64,000 nucleotides of DNA, from positions 149,871,640-149,935,639 of the forward strand of contig CM043955.1 in the NCBI GenBank assembly GCA_014529385.2, given 5' to 3'. The notes beneath the pieces are model-generated. The model was not told the origin of the DNA. It searched no databases and saw only the letters and a list, made by a program, of their open reading frames with translations. The translations under genes were made by a program, and so were the position numbers. The DNA comes from Adiantum capillus-veneris (Eukaryota; Streptophyta; Polypodiopsida; Polypodiales; Pteridaceae). Below are positions 54,349-64,000 of this stretch, piece after piece (within the stretch, counting starts at the first letter, position 1; every line of letters begins with the position of its first letter).

Positions 54349-56104
54349 TTTTGCCTTTTTCATTTTTTCTCAGTTATGGACCAGTATATACTTTTCACAG
54401 ATTTTCAGCTGGTTTTGTGTCTGCTCAGTTGTACACAGCATTAACTGAGGTCTTTAGGCAAGTGATGTCAGCTTTATAGATAAAGTAATATGTCATCATG
54501 CAAGAGACCATACTATACCATGGAGTTCAATGCAGGCATGATACGCTGGAGTCTCACTCCTCCATTAAGCTATACGAAACTTCGAAAAACCAAAACATGC
54601 ACATGCTACTTTTGAAACTGTGAGATGCAATTAATAAATGGTAATCTTTGAAGTGACTAACTTGTTGAAAACAAACAAAAGACATCCCTTCTCCAACCTT
54701 TTCACAAGCCAAAACAATATGAGCACCTATGTCATGCTGCCATTGAAATTAACACCAGTTGATTGCTCTACTCACAAGAAGGAAGAAAGTGTCCTTAAAT
54801 ACCTTAGACATCATCTACAGCATAGCCTCCAAATTGCAATGCATATACTTGAATGCAAATTTGAGAAAATAAATGGCGAGATTTGTGTAGGACAGATAGT
54901 TTGCAGAAACAAATCCCTACCATCTCCTAGAAAACAAAACATATGTGATGTCGATGCGAAATTGGAACTTAGGTTCATAGAATCATCTGCAACTCAAGGT
55001 TGTGAAAAGTCCAGCTATATATTTATGATTCTAAAAGTCTTCTCTATAGGTACCATAGTTGTCCATGTTCGGAAAGGCCGCCAAAGAAACTGATACAAAG
55101 GCCTTTGTATGATCTTTGTAAGTGTGCAGCTTGCACTAGAGCCAGGTGATGTCCTCATATGACTGACGAACGCACCCACCCATTACTACAAATTTCAATA
55201 GCATACATCTATTCAATGCGCATATCTCAACTACGATGCAAGCGCACGCACACACAAGAAGGGACTTAGCGATTCGACGAGAAAAAGCATAAGATTACCT
55301 TTAGGCTTTGTTGAGATGTTCTTTTGCTACAATCAAGAGGCTTCAGGAAAGAAGCCTTCACCCTGTGTCATCCTTACACTTCTTGACTCCGAGTTTCGAC
55401 TCCTAACTCAATGGCACGATCATGCGCAAAGACGACGCTTGCATCGACATTGTAGAATGCCATGACGAGCTTTGGGCGTCAATATGTAGCTGGCTTAATG
55501 TGTCTACATCCTCCTCCACAATGAGGGCTACATAGAGAGACTAGGGCTATGCGGCCAGTATTCTAGGACTAGGTGACGAGTAGTTTTGATCATCGTTGTT
55601 GCGCAGGCTGATGCAGCCCTCGCGACTCGCGAGTCGCATGCAATCTCTTGAGTCTCGACTGCTCAGTGCTCTGGAGTTTGAACTTTGAAAATTGAACGCG
55701 CGAAGTGCGCAACTGTATTGGTTCCAACTTCCCTCGCGAGTCACTAGTTGCGAATCGCAATTGCAAAATCAAATAGAGTAAGTAAATGGAGTAGGTGTGC
55801 TGGCAGCTGCATGCAAATCTCAAGGTTGTCTCGACCTTCGCAATTTTATTAAAGTTGCTTACCTTTGGGCTTATGCTATAAATCAAACTTGGACTCCCAG
55901 GCTCCAGTGTCCATTTAACCTTGGAAGGGCATTTTAAAAAGTGGCCCTTCCCGGGGAAGGCCAAGAGAATGCCATCCCTTCCTTAGTGAAGGGCTCCTCC
56001 GCCAAAGTGGCCTTCAGTGGGAAGGTCTCCAAAAATTTTGCTAGGCAAATGCAGGGCTAGGGATAAAGGAAGGGTGGGAAGGGTTGCAATTTTCAGGCCT
56101 GACA
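54004..56104. other. N4 upstream region and right subterminal repeats
   Basis: No recognised gene. A (CT)n-T(n) run lies at 54318-54352. From about 55915 to 56085 GGAAGGG/CCCTTCC words recur, next to the right terminus. A 151-codon + strand frame at 54638-55093 has no recognised homology. Confidence 0.5.
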
Positions 56105-57007
56105 TTGAGGACCAGATGAGACGGGCTGACATCTGAAAACGTAAGGGCTGAAATCTGCAAATCTTCTATCTGCTGAATTCCGACTCTATGTCGGTGACGA
56201 TGTCGATGACGACGATGTGACGACCACGCGCTGAAAACGCAGATGCTGAAATCTGCGTTTTCCGGGCTGAAACTGTAAAGCTTGCGGAAACTGACCGTGC
56301 GGCGAGGAACTATTGCGGGAAGGTGAGATCTGCGAGGTTCGGGACTTGATCTGCGGTGTCTAAAGGCTGAAAACTGAAAACGCTGGTTCTAGGGATGATT
56401 CCGTCGCGAAGATCTGCAAAAACGTTGAGGAGTCAGGCTGATGCAAAAACGCTAGGGCTGATTTGTCTTGATATGCAAAAACGTTGCTGATCTGCTGGTG
56501 CAAACTGCTAACGCTAGGGCTGATCTGTCTTCTGCTGTTGTCGGGAATCTACAAGTGCAAAAACACTGGCTGATCTGGAGCAAAAACGCTAGGCCTCTTG
56601 GGGGTTCTGCTGAGAAGTTGCCTGTTGAGCAAGGTGCTCCTGCTGCCTCTTCTGCCAGAAAGTGCTAACTCTGGTTTGCTTATATATTATCTTAGCAAAA
56701 TTGCCCTACCTACTTTCCAACAAAAGTCACTTAAAAATAATAAGTGAAAAATGTTAAAAATAGGGAAAATAGGCCTATGCACTGTAAAAATGCTACTGAT
56801 GGGATTTGACTGGAATCTGATGGTCATGCTATGTGCAACCAGAGGATATGCATCTAATCTAAGTGTTTGGACATGCACGGTCTGCGAACAAACTCACAAA
56901 AGTGCCAGATCACTTCCTATTCTAGACTGACTTGGCTGAACTGAACCCTGATCATGCTGTAGCTTGTCCACGAACACATAGGGTTGGATGTGTCACGTGA
57001 CAATGAG

Positions 57008-57730
57008 TCATGCGAAACGGGGTTTTGCCATTCATTAAAGCAGTTTGATCTACCCCACAGATGAACTCATGACGCAAAGGGCCGAACAGACTTCGACAAA
57101 TGAAAGCGCAAAGGGCCGAACAGACTTCGACAAATGAAAGTAGAAACGAAAGAAAAGGATGCACGACCACAACTGACTCGTCGAGAGAGGATCAACTATA
57201 TCAAAGAGGGAAACTGTTTTGAATGTGGGGAAACTGGGCAAATCTCCGCGAAGTGCCCTAACAAGGCACTGAATGAACAGCATGAAGAAAGGCCAGAACT
57301 TTCGAAAGCAGCTGAGGGACGTGGCAGAAAAGGCAGATAAAAGCAGAACTGGTACCAAATTGCGTGGTGTTGGAACCGAATCCAATGAATGAAAGGACAA
57401 ACTTTGGCGTTTATAGGGCAAAGGGAAAGATCTTGAAGCTCTTTTAAAAGAGCCAAGGCAAACTTCTTGAATTGGCGGCTCGATTATACTCGACAGGCTG
57501 AGGCCACAGGCGGGGGTAGTTCGAGTGGTACCGGATAGGATGTTGCCATTACATCGATCATTGGCAAACTTCGTTTGCAATGACAAGGGTGTTTAGGGCA
57601 CGAGGATTTCTAGGTAATTTCTTTGGGAGATTGTGACGTCCTCCTCGAAATCCCTTGGTACCACAAGAACAACGCCGTGGTTGACTACCGAGCTGAGAAA
57701 GCGATTTTGACAAATGAAGGGCTTAGAGAT
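57008..57730 (+). pseudogene. N1 gag end, zinc knuckle and protease remnant
   Basis: The knuckle CFECGETGQISAKC lies at about 57212-57256 within the frame 57134-57340; Q stands where H is needed. Around 57540-57720 a broken frame reads CDVLLEIPWYHKNNAVVDYR, the end of a chromovirus protease (compare CDVILGMPW in N3). A 29-base duplication (AAAGGGCCGAACAGACTTCG and flank) lies at about 57077-57140. Confidence 0.7.
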
Positions 57731-57759
57731 TGTACTTGATGAACTTTAGTTTCTTTACT

Positions 57760-58154
57760 CACTTTTTTTGGAAAGAATTGAACGATGAATGAAGGTCGAA
57801 TATGTTTTGGCATGAATAAAGAACGCCAAGATTTTTCTCCACATTCATGCCGATTGCTTTTCAGAAGGTCTGCCAGGGAAGTTGCCACCAGCTCGTCCTA
57901 AGGATCATACCATTGATCTGATACTTGGAATCGCACCACTGAACTGGCCACCTTACCGTGTGAGCCGAGCCCAGAGAAACGCCTGTTTGGGACACATTGT
58001 CTCAACAGCAGAAGTACAGATGGACCCGGCCAAGATAGAGATTATCCGTGATTGGCCCGATTTGAAGAATGTCCATGAAGTTGAAAGCTTCTTTGGCTTA
58101 CTACCGGTGGTTCATCAAAAAGTTTGCAGAGGATGTTTACCCCTTTGCACTTGA
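57760..58154 (+). pseudogene. N1 reverse transcriptase with the catalytic palm deleted
   Basis: The frame at 57882-58154 joins an RT N-terminus (DHTIDLILGIAPLNWPPYRV, like HTIYLIPGSSPPNQPPYRV of N3) directly to CLGHIVSTAEVQMDPAKIEI, which in N3 lies well over 200 residues further on. The whole palm with its xxDD box is therefore missing in a clean in-frame deletion at about 57978. Confidence 0.85.
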
Positions 58155-58239
58155 CGACATAGAAAGGAGTCTCTCTCTCGTGGGGATCCACAGAACTGAC
58201 TGCCTTTCGGGAATTGAAATAGAATTTGATTACAGGACC

Positions 58240-58600
58240 AGTTTTTGACTTTGCCGGATTTGCAGAAGTCGTTTGAAGTATGTTGTGATACTTTTGGTTG
58301 TAGTTTGGATACGGTCTTAATGCAAGAAGGCCAAGTCATTGCCTATGAGAGCCGATTGTTTTCAAGGCCGGAATTGACAGTACAGATATGTGAGAGAGAG
58401 CTTTTGGCGGCTATCCATGCTCTTACTCAGTGGCGACGTTACCTACTTGGAGCCGATTTTACGGTTTTCACAGATAATGGGAGTTTACGCTACTTCTTGT
58501 CATAGAAGCAGCTATCGAAAAAAGCAGATGCGGTGGGCAAACATCTTGTCACAGTTTACTTCCGGATTGTTCACATGCAGGGACAGAAGAAATTGGTGGC
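58240..58600 (+). pseudogene. N1 RNase H
   Basis: FEVCCDTFGCSLDTVLMQEG, QVIAYESRLFSRPEL and YLLGADFTVFTDNGSLRYFL are present. A TAG then interrupts before KQLSKKQMRWANIL. The catalytic Asp (CDTFG) and Glu (ICERELLAAIHAL) remain. Confidence 0.85.
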
Positions 58601-58714
58601 AAATACTTTGTCCCGAAAGCCGTTGGTTCTGGCTATTTCCGCGATACATCGTAGAAACTTCGAGAATATGGTCGGTAAGTATGCCGCAGATACAGATTTT
58701 GCAGATGTATTCAA

Positions 58715-59345
58715 TTGAATACAGAAAGGGGAGATAGTAGCGGACTATTCCATTCGGGATGGCTACTTGATGAAGAAAATCATGTTGTGCGTTACACAGC
58801 CGTTGAGGGAAAAGGTTCTAACCGAATGTCGCTGTTTTCTTTTATGGGTCACTGCGGCATTGCTACCACCTTGAAAGGGGTAGAGAGATACTTCTTTTGG
58901 CCGAGACTCAAGAAGGATGTGGACGAGTTTGTGTGCAGTTGCTTGGTATTCTAGAAGGTCAAGTTTGACAGACATAAAGCACAGGGATTGTTACAGCCTT
59001 TACCCATACCCACTCGCCCCTGGGAAAGTATTGCAATGGATTTCATCTCCCGAGAACACAACGTGGGCACAATTGTTTATTGCCCAGGTCTTCAGATTAC
59101 ATGGCATGCTTGAGACGATTGTCTTCGACAGGGACCCCAGGTTCATGAGTTTGTTTCGGACGGCTATTTGGGAGAACATAGGCACGTGGTTGCAATTCTC
59201 GTCATCGTTCTACCTGCAGACTGACGGGCAATCAGAGGTTGCTAATTCAGTGGTACTGGATTTGTTGAAGTCTTCTTTGTTGGATCAGAAGACTACATGG
59301 GAAAGTTTTTTACCTTTGCCTACAGAAACACGATTAGCTCTTTGA
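58715..59345 (+). pseudogene. N1 integrase remnant
   Basis: The zinc region GHCGIATTLKGVERYFFWPR ... [14 protein letters not shown] is present with one stop. [11 protein letters not shown] then jumps straight to [20 protein letters not shown], so about 35 residues of the core were deleted. DRDPRF and TDGQSEVANSVVLDLL, with the catalytic E, remain. Confidence 0.85.
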
Positions 59346-59973
59346 TGGGGAAGGTGCCATTTGAGATTCTTGAATTTGCTACGAAGGTTCCACCCTTCCT
59401 TAGCACGAAAGATAAGATTTTTCTCTGAAGATGACCGGTTCATGAGGGACTTGGTCCGGAAGGCTTTCGCGAAATCTCAGAAAAAGGCAGCAGCTTGACT
59501 TTGTCGTGATTTGAAATTGAAGGAGAACTATTGGGTGCTCTTACATTTTGAGAAGGCATGCTCGAGAAAGAAAAGGGAAAGGAGCGGCTTCTTTGAAAGC
59601 TTAGCATGAGATAGTGTGGACCTTTCCAGATTTTTTCGAAAAGATACATGATGCCTCCTTTGGATTGAAGCTGCCAGAATACTTGGAGGATTCACAATGC
59701 ATTTCATGCGAGTCTCTTGAAGCCTTTTAAAGGTGATGTGTCTGAAGACGGGGAGCCTGATGAGCAAACCGTAGTGGAAGAAAACGAGGAGATCCTTGTT
59801 CCAGAACAGATATTGGCACAAAAGGACAGAAAGATGAAGGTAAAGTGAGAAGGCGGTTCTTGGTTAAATTCAAGAACTATCTTGCATTGGATGCGAAGTG
59901 GATGGAGGAGGAGGACCTAGCAGATACTCCTCAGATTGTGAATCTTTACCTTGAAGCTTTTGGTTTAGCATAG
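59346..59973 (+). pseudogene. N1 integrase C-terminus and chromodomain
   Basis: Broken frames read [43 protein letters not shown] and, in another frame, FLVKFKNYLALDAKWMEEED, the chromodomain core. It then reads VNLYLEAFGLA and a stop near 59970. Confidence 0.75.
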
Positions 59974-60061
59974 TCTATTCCAAATGGGACCCCGAACTCA
60001 GCTTGGCCGGAGATCTGGTGCAGTGGGTATGCACAAGAGGGGAGTTACTCCGCTCCTTTGT

Positions 60062-60219
60062 CAACATATGCCTCGATTTTTGATACTAGAGTCATGTAAG
60101 GTGCAGCGGAATGAATGTTGTATTTTCTCAAGATTAGTGATCTTTATTGCTCAAGGTTCCTTTTAGTTCTTTAGGGAAAGAGAGAGCTTTCCAACTTGTA
60201 GAGTGCTGTGGTCACGAAC
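60062..60219 (-). repeat. LTR fragment of the N1/N2 family with a damaged primer site
   Basis: From 60095 the sequence TGTAAGGTGCAGCGGAATGA equals the inner end of the N2 LTR (39146, 50036) in the same orientation. TTGATACTAGAG to its left looks like a damaged primer site. It is cut at 60220 by N5. It belongs to a further - strand element, not to the 3' LTR of N1, whose orientation is opposite. Confidence 0.65.
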
Positions 60220-61710
60220 TGTCACAAAAATACGGAAGCGAAAACTGATTGTTAAATGCAATTTATATACTCAAGAGACTTTGGAGAGAAAGAGAGAAAG
60301 CTTGACACATCATTGGGGACCAGAAGATGGGCTGGTCCCCCCCCATAAAGAGAATATCTTTATCAGTAAGGGAGAATTCTTTACAAGCACAGGAACGGGG
60401 CGAAAGCCCGTCCTCTATTCTTTCTTGTCCTTCTTCTTCTTTTGACTGAGAGAGTGGAAGAACTGCTCTCCTGACTACTAAGAGGATCTTTCCTCTTCTG
60501 TGAGATTATGGGAAGCTCTCGTAGATGAGAGTCTATCTTCCACAAAACTCATCGAAAGCTCTCAAAAACGAAAGTCTATTTTCCGCTAACTATGTCTCTT
60601 CGGACATAATCATTCCTGCAGTTAACCCACGAAGGAAACATGCAAAACACACGCACACACGCTTGCTGTAATTTTCTGCACATAACCAGAAATTGTTACC
60701 TGAGCGCGTAGGTCCTTTTCGCGACGGAAACGCTCCAAACTTTGTGTGTGTGTGTGTATAGTAGGTAGAGAGGAATAGTTTCCTACTAAAGCTTTGCTGA
60801 AATTCACCCTAATACAGGTGATTAGGGGCTGAAAACAGAGAATTTGCAGCAGCTAGTAGAAAGAAAAAGAGTTTTCTACTACTTTACGCGATGAAACTTC
60901 TCCCACAGTTGCCTATGACCATGAGAGGCCTTGTTCTAGGTGATGGGTGCACAGAGGCTCCACATACACCACAAGGTGCTGCTCTCAAGCCTCAATGGAG
61001 AGCTTCACTGCGTAGAGGACGTTCAACTTAGGGGGGGTAGTGCACTGCCAACCTGGCAAGAGGGGGAGGGGTTGCTCTCTTATAGCCTCCCAGAAGAGGG
61101 GGCGCTACCATGAAGAGAGGGAGTGAGAGAGAGAGATTGCATGGGAAAGTGTGCCAAGTGGCACACTTACTCTAAAATTTAAAAACCATTCAACTTTTGA
61201 CTTTAAAAATCCTATGCTAGTTAATGAAATGTGCAATTAAGTGCACAACTGTACACATAGATGCAACAAATGAAAACATTAGCTGCTCCCTAGCGCATTG
61301 CTGTGCAAGCAATGCTCTGGCATTACCTGTTCGCACTTGTCCGGCCATTTGGTCCAGCGCAAATCATTTAAGAATACTTTTAACTAACTTATCCTAAGGC
61401 CGTAAAATAATCAAGCCTTAGGGTTAATACTCTTAAGGACCCCATCTCATTCCTGTGCTTGCACTAGTGCGCGTGATTTTCTGAGCGTGAAATCTGAGGC
61501 TACTATCTACCCCTTCATTGAAGACCCGATTTCCCAATCGCTAGGGCTTCAGGGTATTTTCTGCTAGGGTCTCCTTGAGGTGCACTGGCCCAAACTTGGG
61601 CGCACCTGAGGCCCCAGAACTGCTAAATCTATTCTGATGTGCACACAACTAATTAGATATTTTTTTTCTCGTAAATAAATTAATTATTTACAAAGTCTGA
61701 CTTAGTTACA
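60220..61710 (-). repeat. 3' LTR of N5
   Basis: 1,491 bp, TGTAACTAAGTCAGA...GTGACA on the - strand. It is recognisably the N3 LTR but clearly diverged in the middle, and carries a TGTG microsatellite at about 60741-60758. Confidence 0.95.
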
Positions 61711-61722
61711 TGCCTCTTGGTA

Positions 61723-61985
61723 CTAAACAGTTGACCTCAACTGTAGAGCGTCAACATAACTGTGCAGGATGTCTGGGTAGTCCTTAAGATCGGTCTCAGT
61801 CATCGACTTTGCATCTAAAGGAGTGTAATTCTTGAACTTGACTAAATACTTTCGATGTAGACTCCCCGACTTGAGTTGTCGCTTCGAGAGGTGTATTATC
61901 TGTTCAGGTTGAAGGATTTCCTCAGTCTCTTCGACTTCTGGAGGATCTTCTTGTACTGGCGCCACTGGAGGAGGTCCAACATATG
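61723..61985 (-). pseudogene. N5 chromodomain
   Basis: 80 codons: EEILQPEQIIHLSKRQLKSG, SLHRKYLVKFKNYTPLDAKS, then LKDYPDILHSYVDALQLR. The usual W after DAK is S. Unlike N3, the frame is intact here. Confidence 0.9.
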
Positions 61986-61986
61986 G

Positions 61987-62992
61987 TCAGAGGAGACTGA
62001 CATGAAAAGCATTATGGATGCGCCAGTTAGAAGGCAAATCCAATCTGAAAGTCACGTCATTGACTTTATCTGTAATTTTGAAAGGGCCGTAAAATCTATG
62101 GGAAAGTTTGACAACTTTTCCTTTGCCGACCCGCTTTTTCAATCTAGCTTTCTCAAACCGAAGCAGGACATATTGTCCTTTCTTAAGATTGAGATTCCTT
62201 CTGTGCTTGTCTGCCTTTCTCTTCTGTTGCTCTTGAGTACAAAGAATCGCTTGCTTTACTTGTTGATGGGCAATATCAATATTGCGCACAAATTCATCTG
62301 CGGCGAAGATGTTTACCATAATAGGAAGTAAGAGTGGCTTCCCATAAATAATTTCGAAGGGAGCTTTACCAGTTGAGGAATGTATGGTATTATTATACGC
62401 AAACTCAATTATTGGTAAGTACTGTTCCCATTCGGATTGTCGTTCCGAAACATAGCACTTGAGGAGATCTAAATCAGTGGCATTAGCGATTTCGCTTTGA
62501 CCATCTGTTTGAGGATGATAAGGCTTAAGCTGATGAAAAATCAAGCTTAGTTCCCGAGTTTTCGAACAATGCCTGCCAAAATAGACTAGTCATGCGGGGA
62601 TCTCTATCGCTAACAATAGTCTTTGGCAATCCATGGTGTTTAAAAATCTGAGCTAGAAATATTCTAGCCATGTGATCAGCTTTGATCGTCTTCTTTACTG
62701 GAAGAAAAGGGGCTTGCTTACTGAATCTGTCTACTATAGTCCAGATTGCATCATTTCCATTCTTGGATCTAGGAAGATCCGTAATAAAATCCATGGCAAT
62801 ACTTTCCCATGGCGTGCTAGGCATAGGGAGCGGCTGAAGCTTGCCATAAACTTTATGTCTGTCATATTTTACTTTTTGGCAGACTAAACACTCACGTACA
62901 TGTTTTTCAATGTCCGCTTGGAGTGTTGGCCAAAAGAAATACCTTTCGATGGCACTAGTAGTATAAGGAGAATTATGTGCTTCATCCATCAC
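61987..62992 (-). pseudogene. N5 integrase
   Basis: Two overlapping frames (62992-62525 and 62544-61987). The first has the zinc region (CLVCQKVKYDRHK) and core (MDFITDLPRSKNGNDAIW, IVDRFSKQ, DRDPRM, FWQALF), with the Q codon that became TAG in N3. The second has [15 protein letters not shown] and [13 protein letters not shown]. The two need a one-base frame change near 62530. About five residues around the first zinc-binding histidine are missing (NSPYTTSAIE against NSPYVGHRGIASTTSALE). Confidence 0.93.
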
Positions 62993-64000
62993 CTTCTGTC
63001 GTAAGGGCTGAGCTATGCATATAGAGTGTATTATCCCTAATGGAATAAGGTGGCCTTGAGTGACCAGCTTGAAGATCTGCCCAAATTGTGGCGAAGTCTG
63101 GATCTTGAGGATATATCTCGCTGAGAGATTCTAGTTCCTCATGATAAATTGTTGTTAGTGCATTGATCTTTGAACGCTTGGAGAGAGCATCTGCAACTGT
63201 ATTCTTCGTTCCAGAAGTATGTAAAATCTGAAAATGGAACATTGAAAGAAAGTTGGCCCATCTCATCTGCTTTTCTGATAACTTTCTCTGTGTGAGAAAG
63301 TAGCGAAGACTTTGATGATCTGTCTTGATAATAAAATCAGCTCGTAATAGATAGTGTTTCCAAATGGAAAGAGCATGAATTACTGCCATTAGCTCTTTCT
63401 CGTATATGGAGACATGCAACTCTGCATCTCTAAGGCGCCGACTTTCATAGGCTATCGCGTGACCCTCTTGGTTCAAAACTGCTCGTACACAATCTCCAGA
63501 TGCATCGCAGTATACCTCGAAAGGTTTGCGAAGATCAGGGACGGTGAGAACAGGTCCGTGACTGAGTAGATACTTAAGCTTTTCGAAAACTTGTTTTTAG
63601 ACCCCCAATGGAATGGAATTCGCCTCTTTGTCAGGTCATGGAGGGGACTTGCTATCGCGGCAAAAGCTCGAATGAAACGCCGATAATAGGAACAGAGGCC
63701 AAGGAAACTTCGTACATCATGTACTGTAGTTGGCGTAGGCCATTCTACAATTGCTTGAATCTTATCAGGGTCCATCCTCACCTGATTGTGAGACACTATA
63801 TGGCCCAAATAGTGGATTTCTTTTAAAAAAAACTCACTCTTCTTAGCATTCACAAATAATTTGTGTTTGCGTAATTCTTCAAACACTAAGGCGAGATGCT
63901 TATAGAGTTCGTCTTCCGTCTCAGAGAACATTAAGACGTCATAAAAGAAAACGCCTGTGAAGCTTCTATATGAGTGGAAGATCCTATCCATCATTCTGTT
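62982..64000 (-). pseudogene. N5 RT and RNase H (incomplete at window end)
   Basis: The frame 63994-63473 covers the RT palm (GVFFYDVLMFS, where FFDD has become FFYD, losing a catalytic Asp) and thumb (LGHIVSHNQVRMDPDKIQAI, LCSYYRRFIRAF). The frame 63476-62982 covers RNase H (SIYEKELMAVIHALSIWKHY, LIIKTDHQ-like) and the tether (DALSKRSKINAL). A frame break near 63590 separates them. Confidence 0.93.

Larger units (their letters stand above)
50335..56112 (-). mobile_element. hAT transposon N4 inserted in the N2 LTR
   Basis: The body is about 50343-56104. The flanks are ATGAGGAC (50335-50342) and TTGAGGAC (56105-56112), an 8-bp duplication with one mismatch, the size used by hAT elements. The termini are inverted: CAGGGTTGAAAATTGCA on the left and CAGGCCTGAAAATTGCA read inward on the right. 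Exact terminal bases are uncertain by about four at the right end. Inside is a - strand transposase gene in pieces (51280-54003). GGAAGGG/CCCTTCC words cluster next to both termini. Confidence 0.85.
50036..57002 (-). repeat. 5' LTR of N2, interrupted by hAT N4
   Basis: The LTR pieces are 50036-50342 and about 56113-57002. Together they match 39146-40341. The intervening 5.76 kb is transposon N4. Confidence 0.93.
39141..57007 (-). mobile_element. Non-autonomous LTR retrotransposon N2, itself carrying N3 and N4
   Basis: The body spans 39146-57002. The left (3') LTR is 39146-40341. The right (5') LTR is 50036-57002 and contains the hAT N4. Target duplication ATGAG lies on both sides (39141-39145 and 57003-57007). 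The primer site is 50023-50034 and the purine tract 40342-40353, so it runs right to left. Removing N3 leaves an interior of only about 1.96 kb with gag-like and unknown frames and no protease, RT or integrase. It therefore needed enzymes from relatives such as N1. Confidence 0.9.
37510..60060 (+). mobile_element. Chromovirus N1 (outer element of the nest), split by N2
   Basis: A + strand Ty3/gypsy element. Its 5' LTR is 37515-38571, its primer site 38573-38584, and its gag starts at about 38870. It is interrupted at 39145 by N2, whose duplication ATGAG is 39141-39145 and 57003-57007. It resumes at 57008 with zinc knuckle, protease, RT, RNase H, integrase and chromodomain, and a purine-rich tract near 60034-60044. 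The 3' LTR was not found. Large deletions and many stops make it a dead copy. Confidence 0.8.
60220..64000 (-). mobile_element. Chromovirus N5 (relative of N3), runs off the right edge
   Basis: A - strand Ty3/gypsy element. Its 3' LTR is 60220-61710, with the purine tract to its right at 61711-61721. Chromodomain, integrase, RNase H and RT follow to the window end. Its protein sequence is very close to N3. The 5' LTR, gag, protease and right target duplication are out of view; the left flanking pentamer is CGAAC (60215-60219). Confidence 0.95.

Noticed and set aside
54638-55093. 151-codon + strand gene within N4
   Set aside because: It has no recognised family and low-complexity composition, and lies in the non-coding arm of the transposon. 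Chance frame more likely.
60095-60219. 3' LTR of N1
   Set aside because: The sequence matches the LTR family, but its TGTAAGG end is the inner end of a - strand LTR; a + strand N1 LTR would begin TGTCACGTG.
61876-62331. 151-codon + strand frame, nearly the same as a - strand frame at 46522-46986
   Set aside because: Both are antisense shadows of the integrase and chromodomain of N5 and N3. They are alike only because the elements are alike.

Overview
This window looks like land-plant nuclear DNA with very high repeat content. The evidence is one intron-containing gene of the plant exostosin/GT47 type and many plant-type LTR retrotransposons (Ty1/copia, a large Ty3/gypsy without a visible chromodomain, and chromodomain Ty3/gypsy elements). 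There are also two different hAT-like DNA transposons, LINE remnants and long CT/CA microsatellites. I cannot name the species; a large-genome plant such as a fern is a guess. No organellar, bacterial or tRNA/rRNA genes were recognised.

Layout. 1-351: end of an unseen + strand LTR element (purine tract, then LTR 125-351) that breaks a gypsy gag-protease on the - strand (352-1840). 2060-4460: decayed Ty1/copia on the - strand with an internal tandem duplication. 4811-5671: microsatellites and the 3' end of a LINE (L1). 6565-19641: complete 13.1-kb Ty3/gypsy element G1 (- strand), with 5-bp target duplication ACTTC and a tRNA-Asp-type primer site. 19780-25309: complete 5.5-kb Ty1/copia element C1 (- strand), target duplication GGTGG. 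26711-34590: a - strand LINE (L2) split by a 6.5-kb DNA transposon D1 (27095-33607) that carries arrays of hairpin repeats on both arms and a broken hAT-like transposase.

34739-36395: first four exons of an exostosin-family glycosyltransferase, the only host gene found. No later exon was found before the window ends. From 37515 rightward is a nest. Chromovirus N1 (+, 37515 to about 60060) is interrupted by non-autonomous LTR element N2 (-, 39146-57002, target duplication ATGAG). N2 is itself interrupted by chromovirus N3 (+, 40930-48665, target duplication CAATC) and by hAT transposon N4 (50343-56104, about TGAGGAC). To the right are an LTR fragment (60095-60219) and chromovirus N5 (-, 60220 to the window end), a relative of N3.

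Working together. Nothing here forms an operon or pathway. The mobile elements are almost all inactivated by stops, frameshifts or deletions. N2 and probably N1 would have depended on enzymes from related autonomous elements. The host gene has a LINE about 150 bp upstream of its start codon and the nest downstream of exon 4.
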